The notes under the pieces are model-generated. The model saw only the letters and a program-made list of their open reading frames with translations, had not been told where the DNA came from and did no database searches. Shown here one piece after another: positions 43,493 through 52,218 of a DNA stretch of 64,000 bases; position 1 is the first letter of the stretch, and each line of letters starts with the position of its first letter. The DNA lies in the NCBI GenBank assembly GCA_964237235.1, contig CAXSGY010000030.1, forward strand, positions 1-64,000. Direction: 5' to 3'. Source of the DNA: GCA-002050365 sp964237235 (lineage in GTDB: Bacteria; Acidobacteriota; Blastocatellia; Pyrinomonadales; Pyrinomonadaceae). Both the position numbers and the translations under genes were made by a program.

Positions 43493-45856
43493 TTATTGCG
43501 GCAAATAAGCATTTGGAATCGGCTTGTCGGTTAAAACTCCAAATCCAATCGCGCTGAAACCGCTTTGACTTTGCAAAAGATACCACGCGCCGCTCGACGG
43601 GCGATAAACGGCGATGTCTGTTTTATTGTCGCCGTCAAAATCGCCGACCGTCGGCAAATCGCCGCTCGCGCCGAATTGGACGGCGGAAAAGCCTTCGGTC
43701 GTTTTCAAAAGATACCAAACGCCGTTGCGGAAAACGGCGAAATCGGCTTTACCGTCGCCGTCGAAATCGCCGGGTGTCGGCACGTCGCCGCCTGCGCCGA
43801 ACTGCGTTCCGTAAAACGAATTATCCGAGCTTTTCAAAACGAACCAACTACCGCTCGACGGGCGGAAAACGGCGATGTCCGTTTTGCCGTCGCCGTCAAA
43901 ATCGGCGGGAACGGGTTTGTCGCCGGTTTGTCCGAACTGCACAAAATTGAAAGTTCCTAAGCTGTCGCTGTTGGCGATATACCAAACGCCGTTCGACGGG
44001 CGAAAGACGGCGACATCGGTTTTGCCGTCGCCGTTGTAATCTGCGGCGACGGGAACGTCACCGTTTGCGCCGAACTGTTTCGCGCTGAAAAATCCGGCTT
44101 TCTGGCGGATATACCAAACGCCTTCGGAGGCGCGAAAAACCGCCGCGTCGGTTTTGCCGTCGCCGTCGAAATCGCCGGGCGCGAGAACATCCGAAGCGTT
44201 GCCGAAATTGATTTGATTAAACGCGCCGTTCGCGCTGTTCAAAATATACCAACTGCCCGCGTCGGGACGATAAACCGAAATGTCCGATTTGCCGTCGCCG
44301 TCAAAATCGGCGGGTTTATTTTTGGCGATTCGCAAACCAGCGACCGGCGCGTCTTCGATGTCGTTGTCAATATTAAAAGTCACGCCGCCCCAGGTTTCGT
44401 CGCGCGGTCCGAGCCACTGGTGAATTCTTTGATGATTCGTCCAAAACGTATCGGGCAGCGGCGCGACTCCGTAAACGCTCATTACGTTGTTCCAGCGCGC
44501 CAGCCAAACCGCGTCCATCCGGCTCGCTTCGGGCAGATTTATCCAATCGGCTTGCGCGTTAAACGGCGAGCCGTATGTGCCGGAAACATAACCGCGCTCG
44601 TGCAGACGTTCGGTCCAGCCTTTCAGAAATGCATTGACGGCGACGCGGCAGCCGGGCGTGCTTGTGGTTTCGTCGTAACGCTCCATATCGTAATAAAGAA
44701 TCGTGCCTTGCGTCAGACCGAGATTGTTCGCGTCGGTGACGGCGATGTCGGCTTCGCCGCGTCCCTGCGTTTCGGCGATTGCCGGATCGGAGCTGTGTTT
44801 GGCGGAAGTCGTGCTGACCGAACACGGAGCCTGATAACCGACGACCGTCGGAATCAAGCCCCAGCCCATCGCCGAAACCTGATTGACCCAATTCGCATTG
44901 AGTTGCGCCTGCGTGCAGCCGCGATTTCTGCCCGACAGATAAATGTTCACGTCGTAAAACGGCGAATTGTCCCACCACGTCTGCATTTGAGCGACGGGCG
45001 CGGCGGTGCATTTATCGAAACCGCGATTCAAACTGATGCGCGTCGAGCTGTTCGGCGGGCGCGCGAAAATTTGGTTTTGCGCTTCGGTTCGCGCGGCGGT
45101 TTTTTCCCGGTTAAAGATTTGCTTGATCGTCGGCGGCGTGATTTCGCGTTCGTTCGCGAAAATTTTCGATTCCTGAACGCAAGCCGTTTTAGCCGCTTCG
45201 CAAACGCCTTCGGTTTTCAAAATCCAGCCGCCGGATTTTTTATCGCCGACGGAAAAATCATCGCGGCGCGTTTCGATTTCGCGCGCCGCAAAAATCCAAT
45301 TTTGCCCGCCGTCGAACGATTGGTAAACGACGCGCCCTTTGAAATTTGAACTCGTCGGCACGCGCAAATTCAAAGTCAGAAAATCGCCCCCACCGAATTC
45401 TACATTGATGTTTTCCAAATCAATTTCCGCTAAATCCGCGCTTCGCAAATTGAGCGGCATTTTCGTCCAGTCGTTTCCGCCGTTTGTTGTTCGGACAATT
45501 TGCAGACCGACATTTTTGCGGTCGGCTAAAATCGCCCAGCCGTTTGCTTCGTCTGAAAACAAAACCGCGCCGAGCGTTTCGTTGAAACTTTTCGGCAGAG
45601 CGATTTCGCGCCACGTCGCGCCGTCGTCGTCGGTGCGAAAAAGCGCGTCGCTCGTGAAAGCGATGCCCGAATTTGAATTGAAAACCTGAATGTTTTTGAT
45701 AATCGCGCTCGCGCGTTTTTGCGGCGGGCGTTGCGGCAAAACGATTATTTCGAGTTTCCTGAAAGGACCTTCTTCAAAAATTTGCGCCCGCGCGGGCAAC
45801 CCGAAAAAGATGATCGAGAAAACCGACGGTAGAATCAAAAACCGGAAACTTTTCAT
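43493..45856 (-). CDS. Secreted DUF1906 (glycoside-hydrolase-like) protein with six-repeat module
   Basis: 787 residues with a signal peptide (LILPSVFSIIFFGLPARA). An N-terminal BNR/photosystem-assembly-like stretch (about 50-200, TSDALFRTDDDGATWREIAL) is followed by a DUF1906 TIM-barrel-like domain (about 280-505: GFDKCTAAPVAQMQTWWDN, WGLIPTVVGYQAP, GTILYYDMERYD). DUF1906 includes Rv2525c-type proteins that bind or cut peptidoglycan-like glycans. The end has six repeats (about 512-787) such as DFDGDGKTDAAVFRASEGVWY. GAGG precedes the ATG. Probably acts outside the cell on a polysaccharide. Confidence 0.85.
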   Translation of the reverse strand: MKSFRFLILPSVFSIIFFGLPARAQIFEEGPFRKLEIIVLPQRPPQKRASAIIKNIQVFNSNSGIAFTSDALFRTDDDGATWREIALPKSFNETLGAVLFSDEANGWAILADRKNVGLQIVRTTNGGNDWTKMPLNLRSADLAEIDLENINVEFGGGDFLTLNLRVPTSSNFKGRVVYQSFDGGQNWIFAAREIETRRDDFSVGDKKSGGWILKTEGVCEAAKTACVQESKIFANEREITPPTIKQIFNREKTAARTEAQNQIFARPPNSSTRISLNRGFDKCTAAPVAQMQTWWDNSPFYDVNIYLSGRNRGCTQAQLNANWVNQVSAMGWGLIPTVVGYQAPCSVSTTSAKHSSDPAIAETQGRGEADIAVTDANNLGLTQGTILYYDMERYDETTSTPGCRVAVNAFLKGWTERLHERGYVSGTYGSPFNAQADWINLPEASRMDAVWLARWNNVMSVYGVAPLPDTFWTNHQRIHQWLGPRDETWGGVTFNIDNDIEDAPVAGLRIAKNKPADFDGDGKSDISVYRPDAGSWYILNSANGAFNQINFGNASDVLAPGDFDGDGKTDAAVFRASEGVWYIRQKAGFFSAKQFGANGDVPVAADYNGDGKTDVAVFRPSNGVWYIANSDSLGTFNFVQFGQTGDKPVPADFDGDGKTDIAVFRPSSGSWFVLKSSDNSFYGTQFGAGGDVPTPGDFDGDGKADFAVFRNGVWYLLKTTEGFSAVQFGASGDLPTVGDFDGDNKTDIAVYRPSSGAWYLLQSQSGFSAIGFGVLTDKPIPNAYLPQ

Positions 45857-46039
45857 TTCGATAACCTCGCTGCTTCATTCTAAAAACTCAAAGGGTTTGC
45901 GTAAAAAATTATAACGCATCCAAAAGGCTTTCGCCAAAATTTTTACGGCTCGTAAAAAACCTCGAGAAACTTTGTCTTATCGAAAATTTGCGGTAATTTA
46001 TATCTGTCATACACGCGCTTTTTCGCAACGCACAAATTT

Positions 46040-48136
46040 ATGTTTCCGGCTTTGATTTTTATCACGCTCATTACCTTCGGCGGCTTCGCTCTGACGTATC
46101 TTTTCGCCGCCGAAGAAAATTTTCTATGGCGCGTCTGCGCCGGCAATATTATCGGTTCGGCGGTTTTCGGATTAATCGTTTTTTTGCTCGCGTGTTTTTT
46201 CGGGCTGCCGGCGACGACGGTTTTTTTGTCGTTTTTGATTGTTCTCGCGCCTTTGATTTTATTTGCCGACCGGACCAGACGCGCACAATTATCTGACGAT
46301 TGGCGGGCGGCGAAAACTAATCTCAACAATGCGGATTTCGGCAAACTTTCGCGCGTCGCTTACTACGTATTTTTTCTCGCGCTGTTTTATTTTTTCTTCG
46401 ACCGCGCGATGCTCGAAACGGCGCAGGGAATTTTCACCGGCGCGTCACAAAATCTCGGCGATTTGCCGTTTCATCTGGGCGCGATTTTTTCATTTACCGA
46501 CGGTCAAAATTTCCCGCCCGAAAATCCTTCCTATGCCTTTGCCAAATTTTCCTATCCGTTTATGACGGATTTAATCGTCGCCGCGTTCGTCAAAACGGGC
46601 GCGAATGTTCGCGCGGCGATGCTCGTTCAAAACGTCTTTTTGGCGTTCTCCCTGCTCGTCGTTTTAGAAAGATTCGCATACAAATTAACCGGCAACCGGC
46701 TGGCGGGAAAAATCGCGCCCGCGCTTTTATTTTTCAGCGGCGGACTCGGTTTTTTATGGTTTCTGAAAGATTACTGGCAGGGCGCGAAAAGCCTTTTCGA
46801 TTTTCTGCAAAATCTGCCGATGGATTACACTATCGGCAGCGAAAAATTCAGTTGGGGAAATTCCTTAATCGTGCTTTTCATCACGCAGAGAAGTTTGCTT
46901 TTGGGAATGCCTTTGACGATTATCGTTCTGCAAAAGCTCTGGCAAATCTTTCAAAGTGGAAAAGGGAAAAAGGGAAAAAGGGAAATGGTCGAAAACTTTT
47001 CCAACGAGTCGGGCGAATCAAACCAAGGAAACTTTTTCCCTTTTCCACTTTTCTACTTTTCCACTTTCCTCCTCGGTTTGCTCGCCGGAACTCTGCCTTT
47101 GATTCACGTTCACAGCCTGGCGGTGTTGTTTGTCGTCGCGGCGGTGTTGTTTGTTTTTAGATTGGATAAATGGCGCGAATGGCTCGCGTTCGGCATCGGT
47201 GTCACACTTCTCGCCGTGCCGGAATTGATTTGGGCAATGAGCGGCAGCGCGACTCGTCTGACCGAATTCATCGCGTGGAATTTCGGTTGGACGAAAAAGA
47301 CCGAAAACTTTTTCTGGTTCTGGCTGAAAAATACCGGCGCGTTCATTCCCGTTTTGATTTTCGCACTCGCCGCCGCCTATCTGAGCGCGGCACGAAAAGA
47401 AAAAGCCGAAGTGCAGACCGAAGAAATCGTACCGCAAAATGATGAAAGCGAATCGCCGAAAAAAGATTCAAAATCTCAAAGGGAAAGCATTTACCGTTTA
47501 CCGTTTACCACTTACCACTTATATTTCTATCTGCCGTTTCTGCTGTGTTTTTTGATTCCGAATTTGATTAAGCTCGCGCCGTGGGAATGGGACAATATAA
47601 AGGTTTTGATTTACTGGTTCGCCGGTTCGATTCCGTTCGTCGCGTTTGTTTTGGCGCGGCTTTGGGAAAAAGAATTGATTTTGAAAATAGCCGCCGCCGG
47701 ACTTTTTATCGTTCTGATTTTCGCGGGCGCGTTGGACGTTTGGCGCGTCGCGTCAAAGCAAATCAATTACAAAGTTTTCGACAAAGACGCAATCGCGTTG
47801 AGCGAACAAATCAAACAACGAACCGCGCCGAACGCTTTGTTTTTGAACGCGCCGACTTATAATTCGGCGGTGGTTTTGTCGGGCAGACGCTCCTTGATGC
47901 GTTACAGCGGACATCTTTCGTCTTACGGCATTGATTACGGCGGGCGCGAAGCGGATGTCAAAAGAATTTACGCGGGCGACGCGGCGGCGGATATTCTTTT
48001 GCGAAAATATAACATCGAATACGTCGTCGTCAGCCCCGAAGAAAAATCGAATTTAACTGTCAACGAAGATTTTTTCCAAAAATTTCCGGTCGCCGCCGTC
48101 GCCGGAGAGTATCGCGTTTATCAAGTGTTGAAATAA
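46040..48136 (+). CDS. Polytopic membrane protein, glycosyltransferase-C-like
   Basis: 698 residues with about 12-14 hydrophobic helices, starting FPALIFITLITFGGFAL. A periplasmic loop has ASQNLGDLPFHLGAIFSF and QNFPPENPSYAFAKFSYPF, a pattern like lipid-linked sugar transferases of the GT-C class, but no family was firmly identified. It ends with a small soluble domain (YNIEYVVVSPEE). Two loops are encoded by short-unit repeats: 46953-47068 (an inverted repeat) and 47486-47521. The next gene starts 16 bases later, so the two probably form an operon. Confidence 0.75.
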   Translation: MFPALIFITLITFGGFALTYLFAAEENFLWRVCAGNIIGSAVFGLIVFLLACFFGLPATTVFLSFLIVLAPLILFADRTRRAQLSDDWRAAKTNLNNADFGKLSRVAYYVFFLALFYFFFDRAMLETAQGIFTGASQNLGDLPFHLGAIFSFTDGQNFPPENPSYAFAKFSYPFMTDLIVAAFVKTGANVRAAMLVQNVFLAFSLLVVLERFAYKLTGNRLAGKIAPALLFFSGGLGFLWFLKDYWQGAKSLFDFLQNLPMDYTIGSEKFSWGNSLIVLFITQRSLLLGMPLTIIVLQKLWQIFQSGKGKKGKREMVENFSNESGESNQGNFFPFPLFYFSTFLLGLLAGTLPLIHVHSLAVLFVVAAVLFVFRLDKWREWLAFGIGVTLLAVPELIWAMSGSATRLTEFIAWNFGWTKKTENFFWFWLKNTGAFIPVLIFALAAAYLSAARKEKAEVQTEEIVPQNDESESPKKDSKSQRESIYRLPFTTYHLYFYLPFLLCFLIPNLIKLAPWEWDNIKVLIYWFAGSIPFVAFVLARLWEKELILKIAAAGLFIVLIFAGALDVWRVASKQINYKVFDKDAIALSEQIKQRTAPNALFLNAPTYNSAVVLSGRRSLMRYSGHLSSYGIDYGGREADVKRIYAGDAAADILLRKYNIEYVVVSPEEKSNLTVNEDFFQKFPVAAVAGEYRVYQVLK
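46953..47068. repeat. In-frame inverted-unit repeat inside a membrane-protein gene
   Basis: The left arm 46953-46985 (AAAGTGGAAAAGGGAAAAAG units) and right arm 47032-47068 (TTTTTCCCTTTTCCACTTTT units) are reverse complements separated by about 46 bases. It is translated as a basic loop (SGKGKKGKRE) and a Phe-rich stretch (FFPFPLFYFSTFLL) that forms part of a membrane helix. The unit matches the nusG-rplK element. Confidence 0.85.
47486..47521. repeat. TTTACCGTTTACCACTTACC unit repeat inside the same gene
   Basis: About four near-tandem units of TTTACCG/CTTACCA type encode YRLPFTTYHLY just before a membrane helix. The unit is the same as in the deoB upstream element at 19591-19665. Confidence 0.8.
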
Positions 48137-48152
48137 AATAGAAAATCGAAAA

Positions 48153-50018
48153 ATGAAGAAAGCGAAAAACACATCGGAAACAAATCAGGAAGCGGAGATA
48201 GAAACTTACGGCGCGGCGTTTTCAAATGATTTCGATGCGCCGGAATTTCATCTCAGGAAAAAACCGTCGTCACCGCTCGATGTTCCGTGGATTGTCGGTT
48301 GTTCGATGGTGACGGCGATAGCGATTTTTTTGCGCTTCTGGCAGTTGGAATTAAAGCCTTTGCATCACGACGAGGGCGTGAACGGATTTTTTCTGACCAA
48401 TCTTTTCCGCGAAGGCGTTTACAAATACGATCCGGCAAATTACCACGGTCCAGACCTTTATTACGTCGCGCTCGCGTTCTCGAAAATTTTCGGCTTGAAC
48501 ACGATCAGCATCCGCGCAAGCGTGGCGATCTTCGGCGTGTTGACGGTTGTTCTCGCGCTTTTTCTGAAAAATTATCTCGGCAAAATCGGAAGCCTCGCCG
48601 CCGCGCTTTTTCTCGCGCTGTCGCCGGGAATGGTTTTTATTTCGCGTTATTTTATTCACGAACTTTTGTTCGTTTTCTTTTCGTTCGGCATCGTCGTCGC
48701 GGTTTTATATTTCGTCGAAAAGCGCAAAGCCGGCGCGTGGGCGATTGCTTCGATGACGTTTCTGATGTTGATTTGTTTTTTGCCGACGGCTTTGAATCTA
48801 ACGAATTTATTCGGCACGGAAAACACGTTGATGGTGTGGGCGGTGCGCGTCGCTCTGTTCGCCATCGAAGCGATTCTGGTTTTTTTGATAATGCGGATGT
48901 TGCTGGCTTGGAACGACGGACGACCGGTTTATCTGCTGCTCGCGGCGGCTTCCGCGGCGATGCTTTTCGCCACGAAGGAAACGGCGTTCATCACCATCGG
49001 AACGATACTCGCGGCGGTTGTCTGCGTTTGGCTGTGGCGAAAAATTTACGCGGCGATGATCGGCGAAGCGGGCGCGAACGACATCGAACCGGTCGAATTA
49101 ACGTGGACAAATTTTCGTTCGCAGATCGGTGATCGCAACGACATTTTATTAATCGGCATCGCTGCGTTTTTCGTTTTCGCATTCGTCGGAATTTTGTTTT
49201 TCTCGTCGTTTTTCACATATCCCGAAGGCATTAAAAAAGCGTTCGAGGCTTATGCGATTTGGACGAAAACCGGCAGCAAAGACCACACGCAAAACGGTAT
49301 GGTTGCTTATTTCAAATGGCTCGGAAAAATCGAATCGCCGATTTTAATTTTGTCCGCCGCCGGAGCTTTAATCGCGCTTTTCAAAGCCCGACACCGGTTT
49401 GCGATGTTCGCCGCATTCTGGGCGTTCGGGCTGCTCGCCGCTTACACGATTATTCCGTATAAAACGCCGTGGCTCGCCTTAAGCTTTATTTTGCCGATGT
49501 GTCTGGTCGCCGGTTACGGCATTAACGAACTCATCGCGTCGCGCAGTTTCGCGGTCAAGCTGCTCGGAGTGATTGTTACGGCGACCGCCGTTTTGATTCT
49601 CGGTTTTCAAACTTACGAATTGAATTTCCTGAAATACGACGACGATTCGATGCCGTATGTTTACGCGCACACGCAACGCGGATTTCTCGATATGATTCGC
49701 AAAATCGAATACTACGGTGAAAAAAGCGGTCAGGGAAAAGACGCTTCCGTCGAAATCATTTCGCCCGATTACTGGCCGATGCCGTGGTATATGCGCGAAT
49801 ATCCGAAGGCGATTTTTCACGGCAAACTGATTGACGCGAACAGCTCGGAAATGCTCATCGCGTCCGAAGCGCAGAAAGACGAACTCGAAGACCGTTATGC
49901 GGCGCATTACAAATACGACGGAACTTTCCCCTTGCGTCCGGGCGTGAAACTTTACTTGCTCGTCCGACGCGATTTGGCGGATGCGGACGCGCGGGAAATT
50001 TCCGAAATCGCGCCGTAA
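48153..50018 (+). CDS. Agl23-type (TIGR03663-like) membrane glycosyltransferase
   Basis: 621 residues. A cytoplasmic N-terminal tail (about 1-45) is followed by about 11-12 helices. The first outer loop has LHHDEGVNGFFL (about residues 75-86), with the Asp-Glu pair that in GT39/GT-C enzymes binds metal and phosphate. YHGPDLYY, TKETAFI and IIPYKTPW are further landmarks of the family described as flippase-activity-associated Agl23-like. It probably transfers a sugar from a lipid carrier at the outer face of the membrane. It follows the gene at 46040 by 16 bases. Confidence 0.82.
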   Translation: MKKAKNTSETNQEAEIETYGAAFSNDFDAPEFHLRKKPSSPLDVPWIVGCSMVTAIAIFLRFWQLELKPLHHDEGVNGFFLTNLFREGVYKYDPANYHGPDLYYVALAFSKIFGLNTISIRASVAIFGVLTVVLALFLKNYLGKIGSLAAALFLALSPGMVFISRYFIHELLFVFFSFGIVVAVLYFVEKRKAGAWAIASMTFLMLICFLPTALNLTNLFGTENTLMVWAVRVALFAIEAILVFLIMRMLLAWNDGRPVYLLLAAASAAMLFATKETAFITIGTILAAVVCVWLWRKIYAAMIGEAGANDIEPVELTWTNFRSQIGDRNDILLIGIAAFFVFAFVGILFFSSFFTYPEGIKKAFEAYAIWTKTGSKDHTQNGMVAYFKWLGKIESPILILSAAGALIALFKARHRFAMFAAFWAFGLLAAYTIIPYKTPWLALSFILPMCLVAGYGINELIASRSFAVKLLGVIVTATAVLILGFQTYELNFLKYDDDSMPYVYAHTQRGFLDMIRKIEYYGEKSGQGKDASVEIISPDYWPMPWYMREYPKAIFHGKLIDANSSEMLIASEAQKDELEDRYAAHYKYDGTFPLRPGVKLYLLVRRDLADADAREISEIAP

Positions 50019-50089
50019 AAAAATGCGGCGAAAAATTGTCTTGCTTTTTTCCGTTACTTTTTTATAGAATGTCTCAAACAATTTAACTG

Positions 50090-50250
50090 CTGAGGTTCGC
50101 GTCGGAGAATTTCGAGGCGAACGCGGGGAAACCAAAGTTTTATCCGAAACGGTAAAACACGGGGCGCAGCGTCAATCAATTGACGCAGAAGATTCTTTGC
50201 TTCCAGCCCGACAGCTAACCTCGTAAGCGCGACAAAGAAGGACACGGAGA
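50090..50250 (+). ncRNA. Probable c-di-AMP riboswitch (ydaO-yuaA type)
   Basis: Conserved parts match the ydaO-yuaA class as remembered from its crystal-structure RNA: GGGGAAACC (50125-50133), GGGGCG (50161-50166), CCCGACAGCTAACCTCG (50207-50223), then TAAGCGCGACAAAGAAGGA. Supporting stems are GTTTTA...TAAAAC (50137-50158), GCGTCAA/TTGACGC (50169-50186) and a closing helix TCGCG/CGCGA (50097-50101 with 50228-50232). An intrinsic terminator follows. The next gene is a DUF2490 protein at 50401 leading a sulfate-type ABC importer operon. Confidence 0.82.
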
Positions 50251-50254
50251 AAGG

Positions 50255-50292
50255 TGTAAGGCGTGTGCTTTACGCCTTTTTTGTCTTTTGAA
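50255..50292 (+). terminator. Riboswitch expression-platform terminator
   Basis: AAGGCGT (50258-50264) pairs with ACGCCTT (50272-50278) around a 7-base loop, followed by TTTTTTGTCTTTT. It sits about 20 bases after the aptamer core and 110 bases before the first gene, so ligand binding could decide termination. Direction of control (on or off) cannot be read here. Confidence 0.8.
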
Positions 50293-50400
50293 AACGAAAG
50301 ATTTTTTTGGCGCGGCGCGGCATTCAAATTGATTTGTATTTCGTCAAAAATCCGAAGGAAAAGTTGCCGATAAAATTACGGTCAAACGGAGGTTGATTCG

Positions 50401-51060
50401 ATGAGAAAAATCTTTTTAATAGCGATTTTAATTTTTGCCGCCGCGCGATTTGCCGCCGCGCAGGTGATCACCGACGACGAAGATATACAATCGTGGAACG
50501 ACGTTCAAATAAGCATTCCGTTAAATAAGCAATTCGATATTTACACGGCGTTGACGCTGCGGTTCGGCAAAAATATCACGCGCCTGAACGACGGACGCTA
50601 TGCTCTCGGATTCGTTTATCATCCGAATAAAACGTGGACGTTTCAGCCGTTTTACTGGTTTATAGACGCGCGAAATTCGCGCAGTCAGTTCAAGGCGGAA
50701 CACCGGCTGAATTTTCGCGTCGGTTACCGGTTTCCGATTAAAAAATTCGGTCTGTCGCACCGTAGCGCGTTCGAGTATCGCCTGCGGCAGCCGCGCAATT
50801 CCTTTCGCTATCGTCCGTCGCTGACGTTTGACAAGGACATTCCGAAAAATATTATTCCGAAAGCGAAATTTTTCGTTGCGGACGAAATTTTTTACGATTC
50901 GATTTTGAATAAATTTTCGCGCAACCGTTTCAGCATCGGAATTACGAAAACGCTGACGAAAAAATTGTCGCTCGATTTGTATTATATGCGGCAGAACGAC
51001 GGCTATACGCATCCGGGCGATTTGAACGTGATTTGGGCAACCTGGAAGGTCAGACTGTAA
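50401..51060 (+). CDS. DUF2490 outer-membrane beta-barrel-like protein
   Basis: 219 residues with a signal peptide (IFLIAILIFAAARFAAA). The body alternates aromatic and polar residues in short beta-strands (DIYTALTLRFGKNITRLNDGRYALGF, KAEHRLNFRVGYRF, RFSIGITKTLTKKLSLDLYYMRQND), the DUF2490 pattern. The end, NVIWATWKVRL, is aromatic and strand-like, as in barrel proteins. ACGGAGG lies before the ATG. As first gene behind a riboswitch and ahead of an anion importer it may form a pore or stabilise uptake, which is inference. Confidence 0.78.
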   Translation: MRKIFLIAILIFAAARFAAAQVITDDEDIQSWNDVQISIPLNKQFDIYTALTLRFGKNITRLNDGRYALGFVYHPNKTWTFQPFYWFIDARNSRSQFKAEHRLNFRVGYRFPIKKFGLSHRSAFEYRLRQPRNSFRYRPSLTFDKDIPKNIIPKAKFFVADEIFYDSILNKFSRNRFSIGITKTLTKKLSLDLYYMRQNDGYTHPGDLNVIWATWKVRL

Positions 51061-51088
51061 AAATTATTTGCCGGAAGAGGAGAAAATA

Positions 51089-52114
51089 ATGAAACGAAAA
51101 TTTTTGTGGTTGATAATTTTGAGCGCGTTTCTGCTCAACGGCTGTCTGCCCGGCGGACAAACCAATCAGGGCGGGCGAACGATTACGGTTTATGGATTTT
51201 CGATTATGAAGGAATCGTTGGAGAAGGAAATTTACCCGGCGTTTGCCGCCAAATGGAAACGTGAACACGGCGAAGACGTAAATTTCGTTTCGTCGTTCGC
51301 CGGTTCGGAAACCGTCACGAATCAGATTTTGCAGGGTGCGCCCGCCGACCTCGCCATTCTTTCCATCGAGCGCGATGTCAGCCGCCTGGTGCAAGCCGGT
51401 CAAGCGTCGAACGATTGGAAAAATGCGCCGCAAAAAGGCATCATCAACAAAACGCCGTTTGTGATTTTGGTCAGAAAAGGAAATCCGCAAAACATCAAAG
51501 ATTTTGCGGATCTGGCAAAGCCGGGCGTAAAGCTGATTCATCCCGATCCTGTCAGCTCCGGCGGCGCGCAGTGGTCAATTCTGGCGATCTACGGCGCGGA
51601 AATCGACAAGGTGACGCGGGATGCGAGCGGCTCTGCCGACGCGGTCGGACAAGTGCAAGCCGTGCAGACGTTGCAGGCGATTTGGAAAAACGTGATTTCC
51701 ACGCCCGGCTCGGCGCGCGAAGCCCGCACGCAATTTGAAAGCGGTTACGGCGACGCTTTGATAACTTACGAACTCGAAGGCTTATTGATGAAACAAGCCG
51801 GACAGCCGTTTGAAATTGTCGTGCCGAAAGCGACGATTTTCAGCGAACATCCGGTCGCCATCATCGACCGCAACGTCACCGGCGAGGAGCGTCCAATCGT
51901 CGAAGCGTTTCGTAATTACCTTTGGAGCGACGAAGCGCAGCAGGCGTTCGTCAAAAACCATTTTCGCTCGGTCACGAACGAATCTTTTAACGACGCGAAC
52001 GCCGAATTCGCCAAAATCGAGCGACCGTTCACCGTCGAAACGTTCGGCGGCTGGGCGCGCGCCTATCCCGAAATTATCGAAGGCGTTTTCGCCAAACAGG
52101 TGCAGAGAAAGTGA
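51089..52114 (+). CDS. sbp: Sulfate-type ABC transporter substrate-binding lipoprotein
   Basis: 341 residues from ATG 51089 with AAGAGGAG before it. Lipobox LLNGC puts the anchored Cys at about 18. Family features: FAAKWKREHGEDVNF, FAGSETVTNQIL, VILVRKGNPQNIKDFADLAKPGVKLIHPDP and SSGGAQWSILAIYG, all typical of sulfate/thiosulfate-binding proteins. It delivers the anion to the permease at 52219. Odd: its stop codon TGA lies inside the start of a GTGAAAAAGCGG-type repeat, so the repeat may have set the C terminus (KQVQRK). Confidence 0.88.
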   Translation: MKRKFLWLIILSAFLLNGCLPGGQTNQGGRTITVYGFSIMKESLEKEIYPAFAAKWKREHGEDVNFVSSFAGSETVTNQILQGAPADLAILSIERDVSRLVQAGQASNDWKNAPQKGIINKTPFVILVRKGNPQNIKDFADLAKPGVKLIHPDPVSSGGAQWSILAIYGAEIDKVTRDASGSADAVGQVQAVQTLQAIWKNVISTPGSAREARTQFESGYGDALITYELEGLLMKQAGQPFEIVVPKATIFSEHPVAIIDRNVTGEERPIVEAFRNYLWSDEAQQAFVKNHFRSVTNESFNDANAEFAKIERPFTVETFGGWARAYPEIIEGVFAKQVQRK

Positions 52115-52213
52115 AAAAGCGGAAAAGTGAAAAAGGCGAAAAGGAGAAGTTTTGACAATTAACCGCTAATTTTGTCTTTTATCAATCATACTTTTTCACT
52201 TTTCCGCTTTAAA
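52109..52213. repeat. Inverted-unit repeat spanning the sbp-permease gap
   Basis: The left arm (AAGTGAAAAAGCGGAAAAGT, from 52109) and right arm (ACTTTTTCACTTTTCCGCTT, 52189-52210) are reverse complements, separated by about 50 bases. The left arm supplies the sbp stop codon. The right arm ends about 8 bases before the next ATG, which has no Shine-Dalgarno sequence. Confidence 0.85.
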
Positions 52214-52218
52214 TACTT

